From Clostridiales bacterium (GTDB taxonomy: Bacteria > Bacillota > Clostridia > Saccharofermentanales > Saccharofermentanaceae), in assembly GCA_017480325.1 (NCBI GenBank), contig JAFVAY010000010.1, forward strand, positions 1-64,000: a stretch of 64,000 nucleotides of DNA, read 5' to 3'. This document shows, in pieces, positions 43,222-53,390 of this stretch; position 1 is the first letter of the stretch; each line of letters begins with the position of its first letter. The notes under the pieces were generated by a model that saw only the letters and a list, made by a program, of their open reading frames with translations, did no database searches and was not told the origin of the DNA. Made by a program: the position numbers and the translations under genes.

Positions 43222-43849
43222 CGAAGATCACATCAGCAGGATCATGATAGTCGAAGACCAGCAGCTTGTACGCATGTATCTCGAAGACGAGGTCAGAAGA
43301 GCGCCTGACCTCGAGCTTAAGCACTCCATAACCAACGCCGATCTTGCCGATCTATACTGCAGGAATGAAGACGTGGACCTGATACTCATGGATGTTTATA
43401 CAGAGTACGGAGCAAGCGGTCTCGAAGCCTCCGCCCGAATCAAGAAAGCATACCCGAACATAAAGATAATCATCATAACATCCATGCCTGAATTCTCATG
43501 GCTCGAGCGCGCCAGGGAATATAAAGTCGACAGCTTCGTCTATAAGGAATTGAACGACGGTTCGCTCGTCGATGTAATAAGAAGAACGATCAAAGGAGAG
43601 AGCATCTATCCGGTTGACACTCCAGAGGTGATAATAGGAGACTGTTCCTCCAAGGATCTGTCCTATAGAGAGCTCGAAGTACTGCGTGAGATAACCACGG
43701 GCGACTCCAATGAAGAGATAGCTTCGCGTATGCATCTGTCGGTCTCGACGATCAAAACTCATATCACAAATCTCATGCAGAAGACAGGTTTTAGATCGAG
43801 AACGGAACTTGCGATCAAAGCCCGCGAGAGCGGACTGGTAATAAAATAA
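43211..43849 (+). CDS. NarL/LuxR-type response regulator
   Basis: A protein of 212 aa with GGAGGGAG as ribosome binding site. The receiver domain has the acidic pocket VEDQQ (E15, D16), the phospho-acceptor D61 in LILMDVYTEYGASG, a T in IIIITSMPE and the K of SFVYKEL. The LuxR helix-turn-helix is LSYRELEVLREITTGDSNEE followed by IASRMHLSVSTIKTHITNLM. It is the third gene of the sensor operon. Its stop is 2 bases from the convergent GH13 gene stop. Targets are unknown; the adjacent glycogen operon is a possible but unsupported one. Confidence 0.9.
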   Translation: MPNNEDHISRIMIVEDQQLVRMYLEDEVRRAPDLELKHSITNADLADLYCRNEDVDLILMDVYTEYGASGLEASARIKKAYPNIKIIIITSMPEFSWLERAREYKVDSFVYKELNDGSLVDVIRRTIKGESIYPVDTPEVIIGDCSSKDLSYRELEVLREITTGDSNEEIASRMHLSVSTIKTHITNLMQKTGFRSRTELAIKARESGLVIK

Positions 43850-43851
43850 TC

Positions 43852-45948
43852 TTACTGATAGATAATGAACAGCAGTGAATTAGGCGCGACTCCAACCTGC
43901 ATGGGGCCGAGACTTACGCCGCTTATCACGAAGTCAGAACTATATCCCACAGAAGGATTATCGATAACGGAACACGAGATATCCGAAGTGTCCTCCTTAA
44001 GGCTTAAGTAGATTCCGTCACTACTTCGATTAACTACGAGAACCACCCGCCTTGCTCCGGCAGAAGGCATCTTGGAATTGCCGAATGCATCAAGACCCTG
44101 AGCATCAAAATAGCGCTCCATGACTATCGCGTCTTCCGTAGTCAATAAAGTCTTATAATGTCCCGTGCGAAGAACCTGATTTTCGATGCGAAGCTTACTT
44201 ATTTTACGTACAAAGTCAAGGTGTTCGTCCCCTTCTCTGGATACTCTTCCCCAGGGGTAAGTACGGCGGTTGAACGGATCTTTATATCCGTCCATCAGAA
44301 CTTCGTCGCCATAGTAGACACAGGGTGCTCCGGGGTATGCGATCTGGATCGCGTATCCCATCTTGCAAAGATCAGCGCACCTTGCCGCATCAATATCGGG
44401 AACTTTGATCTTCTGCTGGATTTCCTTGTCACCAGAGTCTTCGGGCCTACTCATCATGGTATAGACCCTCGGCACGTCGTGGGACGACAGAAGGTTCATT
44501 ATGCAGTAATAACTTTCGGAAGGATACCTCTCTCTGAAGCCTTCCATCCTCGCATTAAAGACCTTAGCCGATACATACCCCTGAAGATACTCGAGCATTG
44601 TAGTCCTGAAAGTATACCCCATGACAGAGTCATGAGTATTCCCGAACATAAAGTCGCGGTAGGATCCGTATGAACACTTATTACTGGCATCCTCCCAGAC
44701 CTCGCCTACGAGCATTCCCTCTCCGTTGGTCTTCTCCTTAATGGTGTCTCTCATCTGTCTTATGAACGAGTCAGGAAGCTCGTCAGACACGTCAAGTCTC
44801 AGGCCTGAAGCTCCGCGCATCATCCACGTGTCAACTACTCCTCCCTCGCCGAAGATAAACTGTCTGTAGGACAGATTGTTCTCATCTACATTAGGAAGAT
44901 CCGGGAAGCCCCACCAGGAATCGTAACCAGTATATCCGTCTTCATTCTTATAGAAATTGTACCAGGACCTGTAAGGGCTAACGATACCCTTCTCATAAGA
45001 TTCGAAGGCGCCGACTCCTTCATATCTTCCAAACTTATTAAAGTATCTGGAATCTGCCCCGGTGTGCGAGAACACGCCATCGAGAATGATCTTAATTCCA
45101 TTAGCGTCACATGCATCCTTGAAGCTAGCAAAGGCTTCATTACCGCCGAGCATCGGATCCACATTCAGATAGTCCGCAGTATCGTACCTGTGAGATGAAC
45201 GGGCTTCGAAGATAGGATTCAGATAAATAATATCGATCCCGAGACTCTTAATATAATCCAGATGCTCCTCGATGCCCTTCAGCGAGCCTCCGAAGAAGTC
45301 ACAGGCAAGATAACCTGTAGACGGCTTACCCTTGATATCAACGTCCTCGTACCAGTCCTCGTGATATACTCTCTCCTCCCTGTCGGAAGCGCTCATCATA
45401 CGTTTGACTGTAAATTCCGAGTCTCGTGCGAATCTGTCGGGGAATATCTGATATATCAATGCTCCCTTCATATGATCAGGAGTCTTAAAGCCCTTGGCGT
45501 AGGTCGTAATCTGCCAGGCATACGGATATTTATCCTCGTTGGCAGACACCCTGGGAGGCTCATGATAAAGCTTTCCCGATCCGTCCTCGGTATCGCCCTC
45601 CATTACATAGTAGCGAGTCTCATAAGCCGCGACCGTATCGGTGCCGTCCTCTGTCTCGATCTCCTTCTCACAGAGGATACGTAGCCTGAACCAATAAAAG
45701 ACAAGACCGGGTTCATGCGGTAACATGATCCCGGCCTCGTATCTGGTTGTAGATCGACTGATATCTTCAGTCTCAACAGCACGCATGGGCTCTTCGTGAT
45801 ACGAGAACCCGTAAAGCCCATAGGTGTAGCATAGTGTAACATCCTTGCTGTCAGAAGCTGCGTCAAATCTTATGGTAACTTCAGTATCTACAGGCTGAGC
45901 ACCATAAGGTGACCTATATTCAAGGCTTCTTGACGCATGAAGGAACAT
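43852..45948 (-). CDS. GH13 alpha-glucan hydrolase (neopullulanase/maltogenic type)
   Basis: A protein of 698 aa. A CBM34-like beta domain at residues 1-130 is followed by the GH13 barrel: region I DGVFSHTGAD, region II SGLRLDVSDEL with the catalytic D, region III MLVGEVWED with the E acid/base, and region IV LLSSHDVPR. A beta-rich C-terminal domain closes it. It hydrolyses alpha-1,4 (and perhaps alpha-1,6) links in maltodextrins or glycogen. It starts 3 bases after the glgA stop and is the last gene of the glg operon, which fits a role in glycogen turnover. No signal peptide is seen, so it should be cytoplasmic. Confidence 0.88.
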   Translation of the reverse strand: MFLHASRSLEYRSPYGAQPVDTEVTIRFDAASDSKDVTLCYTYGLYGFSYHEEPMRAVETEDISRSTTRYEAGIMLPHEPGLVFYWFRLRILCEKEIETEDGTDTVAAYETRYYVMEGDTEDGSGKLYHEPPRVSANEDKYPYAWQITTYAKGFKTPDHMKGALIYQIFPDRFARDSEFTVKRMMSASDREERVYHEDWYEDVDIKGKPSTGYLACDFFGGSLKGIEEHLDYIKSLGIDIIYLNPIFEARSSHRYDTADYLNVDPMLGGNEAFASFKDACDANGIKIILDGVFSHTGADSRYFNKFGRYEGVGAFESYEKGIVSPYRSWYNFYKNEDGYTGYDSWWGFPDLPNVDENNLSYRQFIFGEGGVVDTWMMRGASGLRLDVSDELPDSFIRQMRDTIKEKTNGEGMLVGEVWEDASNKCSYGSYRDFMFGNTHDSVMGYTFRTTMLEYLQGYVSAKVFNARMEGFRERYPSESYYCIMNLLSSHDVPRVYTMMSRPEDSGDKEIQQKIKVPDIDAARCADLCKMGYAIQIAYPGAPCVYYGDEVLMDGYKDPFNRRTYPWGRVSREGDEHLDFVRKISKLRIENQVLRTGHYKTLLTTEDAIVMERYFDAQGLDAFGNSKMPSAGARRVVLVVNRSSDGIYLSLKEDTSDISCSVIDNPSVGYSSDFVISGVSLGPMQVGVAPNSLLFIIYQ

Positions 45949-45951
45949 TAC

Positions 45952-47595
45952 TTACTTCGTCTCGTCTTTCTTAGCTGCCGGCTTCTTGGAAGACTTCTTC
46001 GCTGAAGCCTTGGCAGGAGCGCTCTTGGCTTCTGTCTTCTTCTCAGCGGGCTTTTTATCTGCAGCCTTCTTGGCAGGCTCTTTCTTCTCTGCTTCAGGCT
46101 TCTTCTCCGCCTTAGGCTCTTCCTTTGCCTCCTCAGGAAGCGGCATACCGGTTATAAGCGAGTACAGACCGGCATACTCTCTGGCACTCTTCTTCCATGA
46201 GTAGTCTCCGCTCATGCCTGCCTGGATCAGCTTATCCCAGACATCCTTATGATTCCTGTAAAGATCACAAGCATACTTCGTTACGAAAAGGAACTCATGC
46301 GCATTGATATTAGCGAAGGAGAAACCGTTACCCTCACCCGTGAACTCATTATAAGGAGTAACCGTATCCTTAAGTCCGCCTGTCTCTCTTACAACAGGAA
46401 CTGTACCGTAAGCCATGGATACGAGCTGTGACAGACCGCAGGGCTCGAACAGTGAAGGCATCAAGAAGATATCGGCACCGGCATAGATGGTATGTGCAAG
46501 ACCCGAATCGAAGTCAATGCAGGCACACATCTTACCGGGATTTCTGTTGGCAGTATCAACAAGAGCTCTCTCATAGTAATTATCGCCTGTTCCGAGGATA
46601 ACGATCTGCATACCGTCGTAGAGCATCTCATCGAGAACATAGAGCAGAAGATCAAGGCCCTTCTGATCTACAAGTCTTGAGATCATGGCACACAGAGGAG
46701 CTCCGGGATTGACCTCGAGACCGAGCTGCTTCTGCAAAGACTCCTTACAAGCCGCCTTACCCTTCTTATAGGTCTTGATATCGTACTTACAAGGGATCTT
46801 ATCATCCTTCTTGGGGTTGTACTCAAGATCGTTAATACCGTTAAGGATACCGGAAACCTTATATGCATACTTCTGCAGAGTATAATTAAGGCCCTCGCCG
46901 TAGTAATCCGTCATGATCTCATAGGCATAGGTAGGAGATACTGTTGTAACCGAATTCGAGAATACGATACCCGCCTTCATGAAATTGATGGCGCGATCCT
47001 TGATACAGAACTCATCTCTTAAGTACTCATCAGGAAGATCCAGCATCTCTCTTACAACATCTGTTGCATGCACACCCTGATACTTAAGATTATGAATGGT
47101 AAATACCGTCTGAACATTGGTGTGATATCCGTGCTTCTTGAAGTGTGCATCGAGGAGCATAGGCATCATGCCTGTCTGCCAGTCGTTGCAGTGCAGAACA
47201 TTAGGCTCGAAGTTCATGAAGTCACCCATGAAGTCGAGGACAGCTCTCTGATAGAAGCAGTAACGCTCGATGTCGAACACATACTCCACATAGATCTGAT
47301 CGAAGTTGAAGTAATATTCATTATCTACGAAGTAGAAGATCGTACCGTTCTTCTCCAGCTGGAACAGACCTGCATACAGAGACCTCCACCCCATCCTTAC
47401 AAGCTTCCATCCCAGGAACTGCATCTCGTCCTGATACTTGATCTTGATCTTCTTGTAAAGAGGAAGGATAACTCTGGCATCGATATTGTCCTTATTAAGC
47501 TCAACAGGAAGAGCTCCGACAACATCAGCCAGTCCGCCTACCTTAACGAAAGGGCTTACCTCAGATGAGGCAAATAGTACTTTAATCTTATCCAT
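45952..47595 (-). CDS. glgA: glycogen synthase with lysine-rich C-terminal tail
   Basis: A protein of 547 aa. GT5 features: K18-x-G-G-L in FVKVGGLADVVGAL, VLHCNDWQTGMMP, and PSLFEPCGLSQLVSMAYGTV. It extends glycogen from ADP-glucose. The catalytic part ends near residue 490; residues 491-547 are a tail with 21 lysines and 13 alanines, built from repeats such as EKK, AKK and PAKKAADKK. Such a tail is not part of standard GlgA (about 480 aa). GlgB in the same operon has a similar tail. It begins 2 bases after the glgD stop. Confidence 0.93.
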   Translation of the reverse strand: MDKIKVLFASSEVSPFVKVGGLADVVGALPVELNKDNIDARVILPLYKKIKIKYQDEMQFLGWKLVRMGWRSLYAGLFQLEKNGTIFYFVDNEYYFNFDQIYVEYVFDIERYCFYQRAVLDFMGDFMNFEPNVLHCNDWQTGMMPMLLDAHFKKHGYHTNVQTVFTIHNLKYQGVHATDVVREMLDLPDEYLRDEFCIKDRAINFMKAGIVFSNSVTTVSPTYAYEIMTDYYGEGLNYTLQKYAYKVSGILNGINDLEYNPKKDDKIPCKYDIKTYKKGKAACKESLQKQLGLEVNPGAPLCAMISRLVDQKGLDLLLYVLDEMLYDGMQIVILGTGDNYYERALVDTANRNPGKMCACIDFDSGLAHTIYAGADIFLMPSLFEPCGLSQLVSMAYGTVPVVRETGGLKDTVTPYNEFTGEGNGFSFANINAHEFLFVTKYACDLYRNHKDVWDKLIQAGMSGDYSWKKSAREYAGLYSLITGMPLPEEAKEEPKAEKKPEAEKKEPAKKAADKKPAEKKTEAKSAPAKASAKKSSKKPAAKKDETK

Positions 47596-47597
47596 AA

Positions 47598-48710
47598 TCA
47601 GATACCTGCTCCTTTCCCGATAACTACGGGGTAATCAGGATGTCCGATGAGTCTTACGCCGGGTCTTACGAATGAATTCTTATCAAGAATTACATTCTCG
47701 AGATGACAGTTCTCGGAGATGTGAACGTCCTGCATTACTACGCAGTTCTTAACTGTAGTGTTCTTGGAGATCGTCGCACTTCTGAAGATAATGGAGTGAT
47801 CCACATTACCATAGATACGACAACCGTCAGATACGATGGATGAGGAAGCCTCGGCATTGTCAAAATACAGTGTAGGAGCCTCATCCTTGACCTTTGTATA
47901 AATAGGCTTGCCGCTCCAGAACAGATCATTTCTGATCTCGTCCTTAAGAAGTGACATGGAAGCATTGAAGTAGGTCTGAACATTGTTGATACGAAGAGCT
48001 GTTCCGGCATACTCATATGCATATACCTTGATCTCATCGAACATCTTTACCATAGAGTGCAGACCGAAGTGTGTCTGTCCGTGGCTCATCTGCTTCGAGA
48101 TGATATCGATAAGCATATCTCTTCTTAAGCAGATAATTCCAAGAGACGTCTTATTGGATGTTGCCTTCTGAGGATTATAAAGCATATCCTTTACGAAGCC
48201 CTTCTCATCTGTCTCAAGTATGTAGCAGGGATGTCCGTACTTCAAAGCGTCGCGATTGTACATGACAGTAAGATCCGCTCCGTTATCCTCATGAGCCTTG
48301 ATCATATCATCGAAGGTGCAGTTCAGGATGATATTCGAATTAGCTACGATAGCATATGTGGATCTTGAGTGTCTCAGGAAGTCGAGAACACCTCCGAGTT
48401 CCTCGTCTCCCACAAGGCTTGCCGAAGCCTCAGAGTTAACATACGGAGGAAGGATATGAAGTCCGTCATTCTTCCTGTCGAGGGACCAAGGTGAACCTGT
48501 ACCCAGGTGATCCATAAGTGATTTGTACTTATTGTATGTGAGGATACCGACATTCTTGATACCTGAATTAACCATATCAGAGAGCATGAAGTCAATTATC
48601 CTGTAGCGTCCGCCGAACGGCACGGCTGACAAAGCTCTCGGCTCAGAGAGCGAACCCAATGCGATCTTCTTATTGTCGGCCAGTATGAGGCCCATTACAT
48701 CATTAAACAT
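47598..48710 (-). CDS. glgD: glucose-1-phosphate adenylyltransferase subunit GlgD
   Basis: A protein of 370 aa with GGAGG 8 bases upstream. The nucleotidyltransferase fold starts MFNDVMGLILADNKKIALGS and continues SAVPFGGRYRIIDFMLSDMV; the C-terminal left-handed helix has ISENCHLENVILDKNSFVRP. GlgD is the partner of GlgC in Firmicutes and lacks part of the catalytic set, notably the glycine-rich GGQGARL present in GlgC (here LADNKKIAL). It is the third gene of the glg operon, after glgC by 22 bases. It modulates the activity of the GlgC subunit in the mixed tetramer. Confidence 0.93.
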   Translation of the reverse strand: MFNDVMGLILADNKKIALGSLSEPRALSAVPFGGRYRIIDFMLSDMVNSGIKNVGILTYNKYKSLMDHLGTGSPWSLDRKNDGLHILPPYVNSEASASLVGDEELGGVLDFLRHSRSTYAIVANSNIILNCTFDDMIKAHEDNGADLTVMYNRDALKYGHPCYILETDEKGFVKDMLYNPQKATSNKTSLGIICLRRDMLIDIISKQMSHGQTHFGLHSMVKMFDEIKVYAYEYAGTALRINNVQTYFNASMSLLKDEIRNDLFWSGKPIYTKVKDEAPTLYFDNAEASSSIVSDGCRIYGNVDHSIIFRSATISKNTTVKNCVVMQDVHISENCHLENVILDKNSFVRPGVRLIGHPDYPVVIGKGAGI

Positions 48711-48732
48711 ATTATTACCTCCTTGCTGACCT

Positions 48733-49989
48733 TTATACTCTGAACTTCTCTTCGATTACGCTCTGATCGCCGGCATCAATATCCGAATCGATCATGCTGT
48801 TGCCGGGGATCTCTACACCGTCCTTGATCTTCAATCCGCGCTCGAATACGCAGATACCTTCAGAACAGATCTTATGGTTAGTGTAAGGACCCTCTCCCTC
48901 TATCTTCGGTCCGGCCTTAACATCCTTACCGATGATGGTTCCGAAGTCTACGATGCATCTCTCGATCCTGGCGCCTTCCTTAACAACTACACCCGGAAGA
49001 AGAACACAGTCCTTAACCACTGCACCCTTCTCGACAATTACCGACTCGGAAAGAACCGAGTGATTGACCTCACCGAAGATTCTGCATCCGTCAGTCAGAG
49101 CGGAATTAGTAACCTTACCTGTCTCACCAATGAACTGTGAGGGCTTAACCGGGTTCCTCGAATAGATCCTCCATGAACGGTCTACGAGGTTGATATCCTC
49201 AGGCTTGTCGAGAATATCCATGTTTGTCTCCCAAAGGGAGGAAATTGTTCCTACATCCTTCCAATAGCCGGAGAATCTGTAAGCGAACAGTTTCTTTCCG
49301 CCTTCAAGAAGCATAGGAATGATATTCTTACCGAAGTCGTTATTGGAATCCGGATCGGCCTCGTCTCTGATGAGTGCATCTCGAAGGACCTTCCATGTGA
49401 AGCAGTAAACACCCATTGATGCCAGATTACTCTTCGGCTTCGCAGGCTTCTCTTCGAACTCAACGATCTCGTCGTCACCCTCGGTATTGAGGATACCGAA
49501 TCTCGGAGCCTCCTCCCACGGTACTTCATAAACTGCGACCGTAGCATCAGCGCCTCTGTCGATATGGCTCTTAAGCATTGCCGCGTAGTCCATCTTGTAG
49601 ATATGGTCACCTGAGAGAATAACTACATATTCAGGATCGAAGTCATCAAGGAAGTCTTTGTTCTGGTAAATAGCATTTGCCGTACCCTTATACCAGTCAG
49701 ACTTTCCGGATCTCTGATAAGGAGGAAGGATATAAGCACCTGCATTGTTACGGTCCAGATCCCAAGGATGTCCGTTACCGACATAAGTGTTAAGTGCCAA
49801 GGGCTGATACTGGGAAAGAACTCCAACACGCTCGATACCCGAGTTAACACAGTTCGACAGAGGGAAGTCTATAATTCTGTAACGACTTCCGAAGGGAACC
49901 GCAGGCTTAGCAACAGTCTTAGTCAAGACACCCAGTCTTGCACCCTGGCCTCCTGCAAGTATCATTGCAACTACATCAGTTTTAGCCAT
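48733..49989 (-). CDS. glgC: glucose-1-phosphate adenylyltransferase
   Basis: A protein of 418 aa with GGAGG 8 bases upstream, inside the end of glgB (8-base overlap). [20 protein letters not shown] is the nucleotide loop; [32 protein letters not shown] and [11 protein letters not shown] are substrate residues of the catalytic type. It makes ADP-glucose, the donor for GlgA, and is the control step of bacterial glycogen synthesis. The C-terminal beta-helix has [20 protein letters not shown]. Confidence 0.95.
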   Translation of the reverse strand: MAKTDVVAMILAGGQGARLGVLTKTVAKPAVPFGSRYRIIDFPLSNCVNSGIERVGVLSQYQPLALNTYVGNGHPWDLDRNNAGAYILPPYQRSGKSDWYKGTANAIYQNKDFLDDFDPEYVVILSGDHIYKMDYAAMLKSHIDRGADATVAVYEVPWEEAPRFGILNTEGDDEIVEFEEKPAKPKSNLASMGVYCFTWKVLRDALIRDEADPDSNNDFGKNIIPMLLEGGKKLFAYRFSGYWKDVGTISSLWETNMDILDKPEDINLVDRSWRIYSRNPVKPSQFIGETGKVTNSALTDGCRIFGEVNHSVLSESVIVEKGAVVKDCVLLPGVVVKEGARIERCIVDFGTIIGKDVKAGPKIEGEGPYTNHKICSEGICVFERGLKIKDGVEIPGNSMIDSDIDAGDQSVIEEKFRV

Positions 49990-52009
49990 TTTTTCCTACC
50001 TCCGAATTATTTTTCTTATTTTTATTTACTGTCTTAGCGGAAGCCTTCTTCGCTGCCGGCTTCTTGGCAGGTGCCTTCTTAGCGACGGGCTTCTTCTCGC
50101 TCTTCTTGGGCGTCTCCTTCTTCGGAGGATCCTTCACCTTCATGAAGTAAACACCGGCAAGAGGAGGAAGATTGAACTTGATATGGTAAGGCTTACCCTG
50201 ATACGGCTCATCAACAGCCTCGAAGGTTCCGTCGAAGGCTACGCCCGTAGGATACCCGCTTCCGCCGAAGGCCATATCATCGGTATTAAGAACGATCTTA
50301 TAGGTTCCGAGCTCATATACAGGGATCTTGTACTCCTCGAGAGGTTGCGGCACCATATTAAGAGCGACATAAATATCGTTCTCATTCTCAAGAGGGCTCT
50401 TCCTCGTATAAACAAAGACATTGTTGACAGTATCATCTGCAGCGATCCATTCGAAGCCCGACCATGTGTGATCATCTCTCCACAGCTGGCCATGCTCAAT
50501 ATAGAACTGGTTAAGCTTGGAGCAATAATCCTGAAGCAGTCTGTGTGACTCATAATCCAGCATGAACCACTCGAGCTGCTCATAGAATCTCCACTCTATA
50601 AACTGACCAAACTCTGCGCCCATGAAGTTAAGCTTCGCACCGGGATGGCTGATCTGGTATAGGAACAGCAGACGAAGGTTGGCAAACTTTCTCCATACAT
50701 CACCCGGCATCTTATTAATGAGGGAATACTTCCCGTGAACGACCTCGTCATGAGAAAGACTCAGAACATAGTTCTCGGAGAATGCGTACATCATTGAGAA
50801 ACAGAACTCATCATGATGCCATGCTCTCGCATAAGAATCCGTAGAGAAATAATCCAAGGTGTCATGCATCCAGCCCATGTTCCACTTATGGGTGAACCCG
50901 AGACCTCCATCCTCGACAGGATGAGATACCTTGGGCCATGCGGTAGACTCCTCGGCGATCATCATTACTCCGGGATAGTTATTCCTTACGGTAGAATTAA
51001 GTTTCTTGAAGAACTCTACGGCTTCGAGATTCTCATTACCGCCGTATTTATTAGGGATATAGCTCTGACGACCGTAGTCTCTGTAAAGCATAGAGCTTAC
51101 GGCGTCTACTCTTAAGCCGTCGATATGGAACTCATTGATCCAGAAGACTGCATTGGAGATAAGGAATGATACGACCTCATTCTTCGAGTAATCGAATACG
51201 TATGTACCCCACTCTCTGTGCTCTCCGATCCTGGGATCCGCATACTCGTAACAGGGCGTTCCGTCAAATCTAACAAGTCCCTCAAGATTCTTAGGGAAAT
51301 GAGCGGGAACCCAATCAAGCAAAACAGCGATACCGCTCTGGTGAAGCATATCAACCATGAACTTAAAGTCAGCGGGCGTTCCGAATCTTGAGGTGGCCGC
51401 ATAGTAGCCTGTCACCTGGTAGCCCCAGGAAGCATCAAGAGGATGCTCCAGGACCGGCATAAGCTCAATGTGGGTATAGTGCATCTTCTTGCAGTAGTCC
51501 ACAAGATCCAGTGCTATCTCACGGTATGTAAAGAAATTTCCGTCCGGATGCTGTCTCCATGATCCCAGATGCATCTCATAGATATTGATCGGCCTTGCTG
51601 ACAGAGCATCCGGCCTGTTCTTCATATATGCATCATCACCCCAGGTATAATCATCGGGGTTATAGACGATAGACGCATTATTGGGTCTTGTCTCGAAGTG
51701 CCTTGCATAAGGATCGCCCTTGTCGTAGATCCTTGAGTCTGCACCGATCACCCTATACTTATAGCGATCCCACTGAGATGCTCCGGGGATCTTAATCTCC
51801 CAGATACCGGTCGCCCCGTTCTTCATCATCTGATCAGCGATCGGATTCCATTCATTGAAATCTCCGATAACGCTGACAGAAATAGCATTGGGCGCCCAAA
51901 CTCTGAATATATACCCTTCAGTACCGTCAGACTCTTTGTAAGGATGAGCTCCCAAGAAATTGTAGCTCATGTAATTATCGCCGCGATTAAACAAATAAGC
52001 CTCGTCCAT
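49982..52009 (-). CDS. glgB: 1,4-alpha-glucan branching enzyme with lysine-rich tail
   Basis: A protein of 675 aa from the ATG at 52009; an ATG at 52015 is only one base from GGAGG, so the second start, at 7 bases, is preferred. The order is CBM48 ([20 protein letters not shown]), GH13 barrel with [14 protein letters not shown] (nucleophile D), [11 protein letters not shown] (acid/base E) and [10 protein letters not shown], then a C-terminal beta domain. It forms alpha-1,6 branches. The last 50 residues carry 18 lysines ([17 protein letters not shown] and similar), a tail absent from ordinary GlgB. It opens the glg operon; a TATAAT lies about 30 bases upstream without a good -35. Confidence 0.95.
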   Translation of the reverse strand: MDEAYLFNRGDNYMSYNFLGAHPYKESDGTEGYIFRVWAPNAISVSVIGDFNEWNPIADQMMKNGATGIWEIKIPGASQWDRYKYRVIGADSRIYDKGDPYARHFETRPNNASIVYNPDDYTWGDDAYMKNRPDALSARPINIYEMHLGSWRQHPDGNFFTYREIALDLVDYCKKMHYTHIELMPVLEHPLDASWGYQVTGYYAATSRFGTPADFKFMVDMLHQSGIAVLLDWVPAHFPKNLEGLVRFDGTPCYEYADPRIGEHREWGTYVFDYSKNEVVSFLISNAVFWINEFHIDGLRVDAVSSMLYRDYGRQSYIPNKYGGNENLEAVEFFKKLNSTVRNNYPGVMMIAEESTAWPKVSHPVEDGGLGFTHKWNMGWMHDTLDYFSTDSYARAWHHDEFCFSMMYAFSENYVLSLSHDEVVHGKYSLINKMPGDVWRKFANLRLLFLYQISHPGAKLNFMGAEFGQFIEWRFYEQLEWFMLDYESHRLLQDYCSKLNQFYIEHGQLWRDDHTWSGFEWIAADDTVNNVFVYTRKSPLENENDIYVALNMVPQPLEEYKIPVYELGTYKIVLNTDDMAFGGSGYPTGVAFDGTFEAVDEPYQGKPYHIKFNLPPLAGVYFMKVKDPPKKETPKKSEKKPVAKKAPAKKPAAKKASAKTVNKNKKNNSEVGKNG

Positions 52010-52081
52010 ACGCATGCCTCCGCTTTTTACTACGCATTAATTATATAATAGACGTGACGCAAATACCAACCAAAAACACAA

Positions 52082-52120
52082 AAAAATGCACAAACCCCGC
52101 TGTCGGTTTGTGCATTTTTA
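52082..52120 (-). terminator. terminator of the cellobiose epimerase gene
   Basis: AAAAATGCACAAACC and GGTTTGTGCATTTTT are perfect arms around an 8-base loop. On the minus strand the T-run follows directly. It lies about 25 bases past the stop of the epimerase gene and just upstream of the glg operon. Confidence 0.92.
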
Positions 52121-52145
52121 CAAAAGGTTAATATTTGTTAGTTCG

Positions 52146-53384
52146 TCAGAGCTCTTCCTTAAAGCTCATGGTCCTTCTTAATATCTCCATACACATGCGA
52201 ACGTTATGATAAGGACACTTCCATTCGGCTACCAGAGGAAGACTCAGATCCGGAACACCGTCCTGTGACACCTCGTTATACCACTCTGCCGGACGGCTCT
52301 TGACGATCATATGATCTCTTATGAATTCCCAGTTGGCTCTCTCCGCCAGCTTATATCTCTTATCGTCAGTCTTCATATATGCGTTAGTAAATCCGATGAC
52401 CGACTCTGCCTGTATCCACCACGCACGGGTCTGCTTAACAACACCTCTCTCGATCTCATATGCAAGCGAATGTCCGTCGAATCCGTATGCCAGAGTATTC
52501 TCTGCAAGAGATGCGGATATAGGTGCCATTCTTGAAGCAAGCTCCTCATCACCCATCACCTCGCAGGTCTTATCAAGAAGCCAGGACATCTCGATATCAT
52601 GTCCCAAGGATCTCAGGTCTATCAGGCTGTTATAGTCCTTATCGAAGAATACCTCCAGTCTTCCCTTCTCCGGGTTATATATCTTAGTCTCGAATATATC
52701 CAGGATGTTGTATATCTTCCTCTTAAGGAATTTGTCATCAGTCTCTTTATTGATCCTGTAAAGCTCGGTATATGCCTCCATAATATGAAGCAGGGTGTTC
52801 ATGGTCCTGTATGCAGATACACCGTTCTCCGACAGCTTCGGGTTATTATCCGGAATAAAATCTCTCCCGAAGGACTCGAGATATCCGATCTCATCCGTGA
52901 ACATATTCTCCACGCAGTTCTTAAGGTAGTAGGCAAGCTTAAAGGCCTCAATATCCCTTGTAACCTCATAAAACTCTGCAAGCGCATAGATGGCAAATGC
53001 GTGATTATAGGCATGCTTGGTAGTATCAGAGGGCTTGCCGTCGTAGGTTACCGACCAGAAGATTCCTCCATACTCCGCATCGAAGTAATGATCTCTGAAG
53101 AACTCATAGGCATGACGTGCAGCCTCGATGATATCTCTCGAGGAATACCCTGCATCCTGAAGCTTAGTCTCACTTAATGCCCCGTCCATGCAAAGCTTAT
53201 AGCATGTACTCATGACCCAAAGGATTCGGCTGTTAAGAACACAGCCCTTATCGGCTTTGGGATCGATCACTCCGTCGGAACTTACATATCCGTAATAACC
53301 GCCGTTCTCCTTGTCCATAAGGCCAAGCCAGAACGGTAGCAGATCGCGAATTAGATGAATTTTAATCTCCGGAGATATAGCCAT
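52146..53384 (-). CDS. cellobiose 2-epimerase (AGE family)
   Basis: A protein of 412 aa, the length of Ruminococcus-type cellobiose epimerase. Family stretches are FWLGLMDKENGGYYGYVSSD, KGCVLNSRILWVMST, DTTKHAYNHAFAIYALAEFY, LGHDIEMSWLLDKTCEVMGD, VKQTRAWWIQAESVIGFTNA and EWKCPYHNVRMCMEIL. These carry the conserved Arg, His and Glu residues of the (alpha/alpha)6 active site. It converts cellobiose to 4-O-beta-D-glucosyl-mannose. It has no ribosome binding site and appears to start from a leaderless promoter (53391-53420). No mannosylglucose phosphorylase is in the window. Confidence 0.88.
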   Translation of the reverse strand: MAISPEIKIHLIRDLLPFWLGLMDKENGGYYGYVSSDGVIDPKADKGCVLNSRILWVMSTCYKLCMDGALSETKLQDAGYSSRDIIEAARHAYEFFRDHYFDAEYGGIFWSVTYDGKPSDTTKHAYNHAFAIYALAEFYEVTRDIEAFKLAYYLKNCVENMFTDEIGYLESFGRDFIPDNNPKLSENGVSAYRTMNTLLHIMEAYTELYRINKETDDKFLKRKIYNILDIFETKIYNPEKGRLEVFFDKDYNSLIDLRSLGHDIEMSWLLDKTCEVMGDEELASRMAPISASLAENTLAYGFDGHSLAYEIERGVVKQTRAWWIQAESVIGFTNAYMKTDDKRYKLAERANWEFIRDHMIVKSRPAEWYNEVSQDGVPDLSLPLVAEWKCPYHNVRMCMEILRRTMSFKEEL

Positions 53385-53390
53385 AAAATT

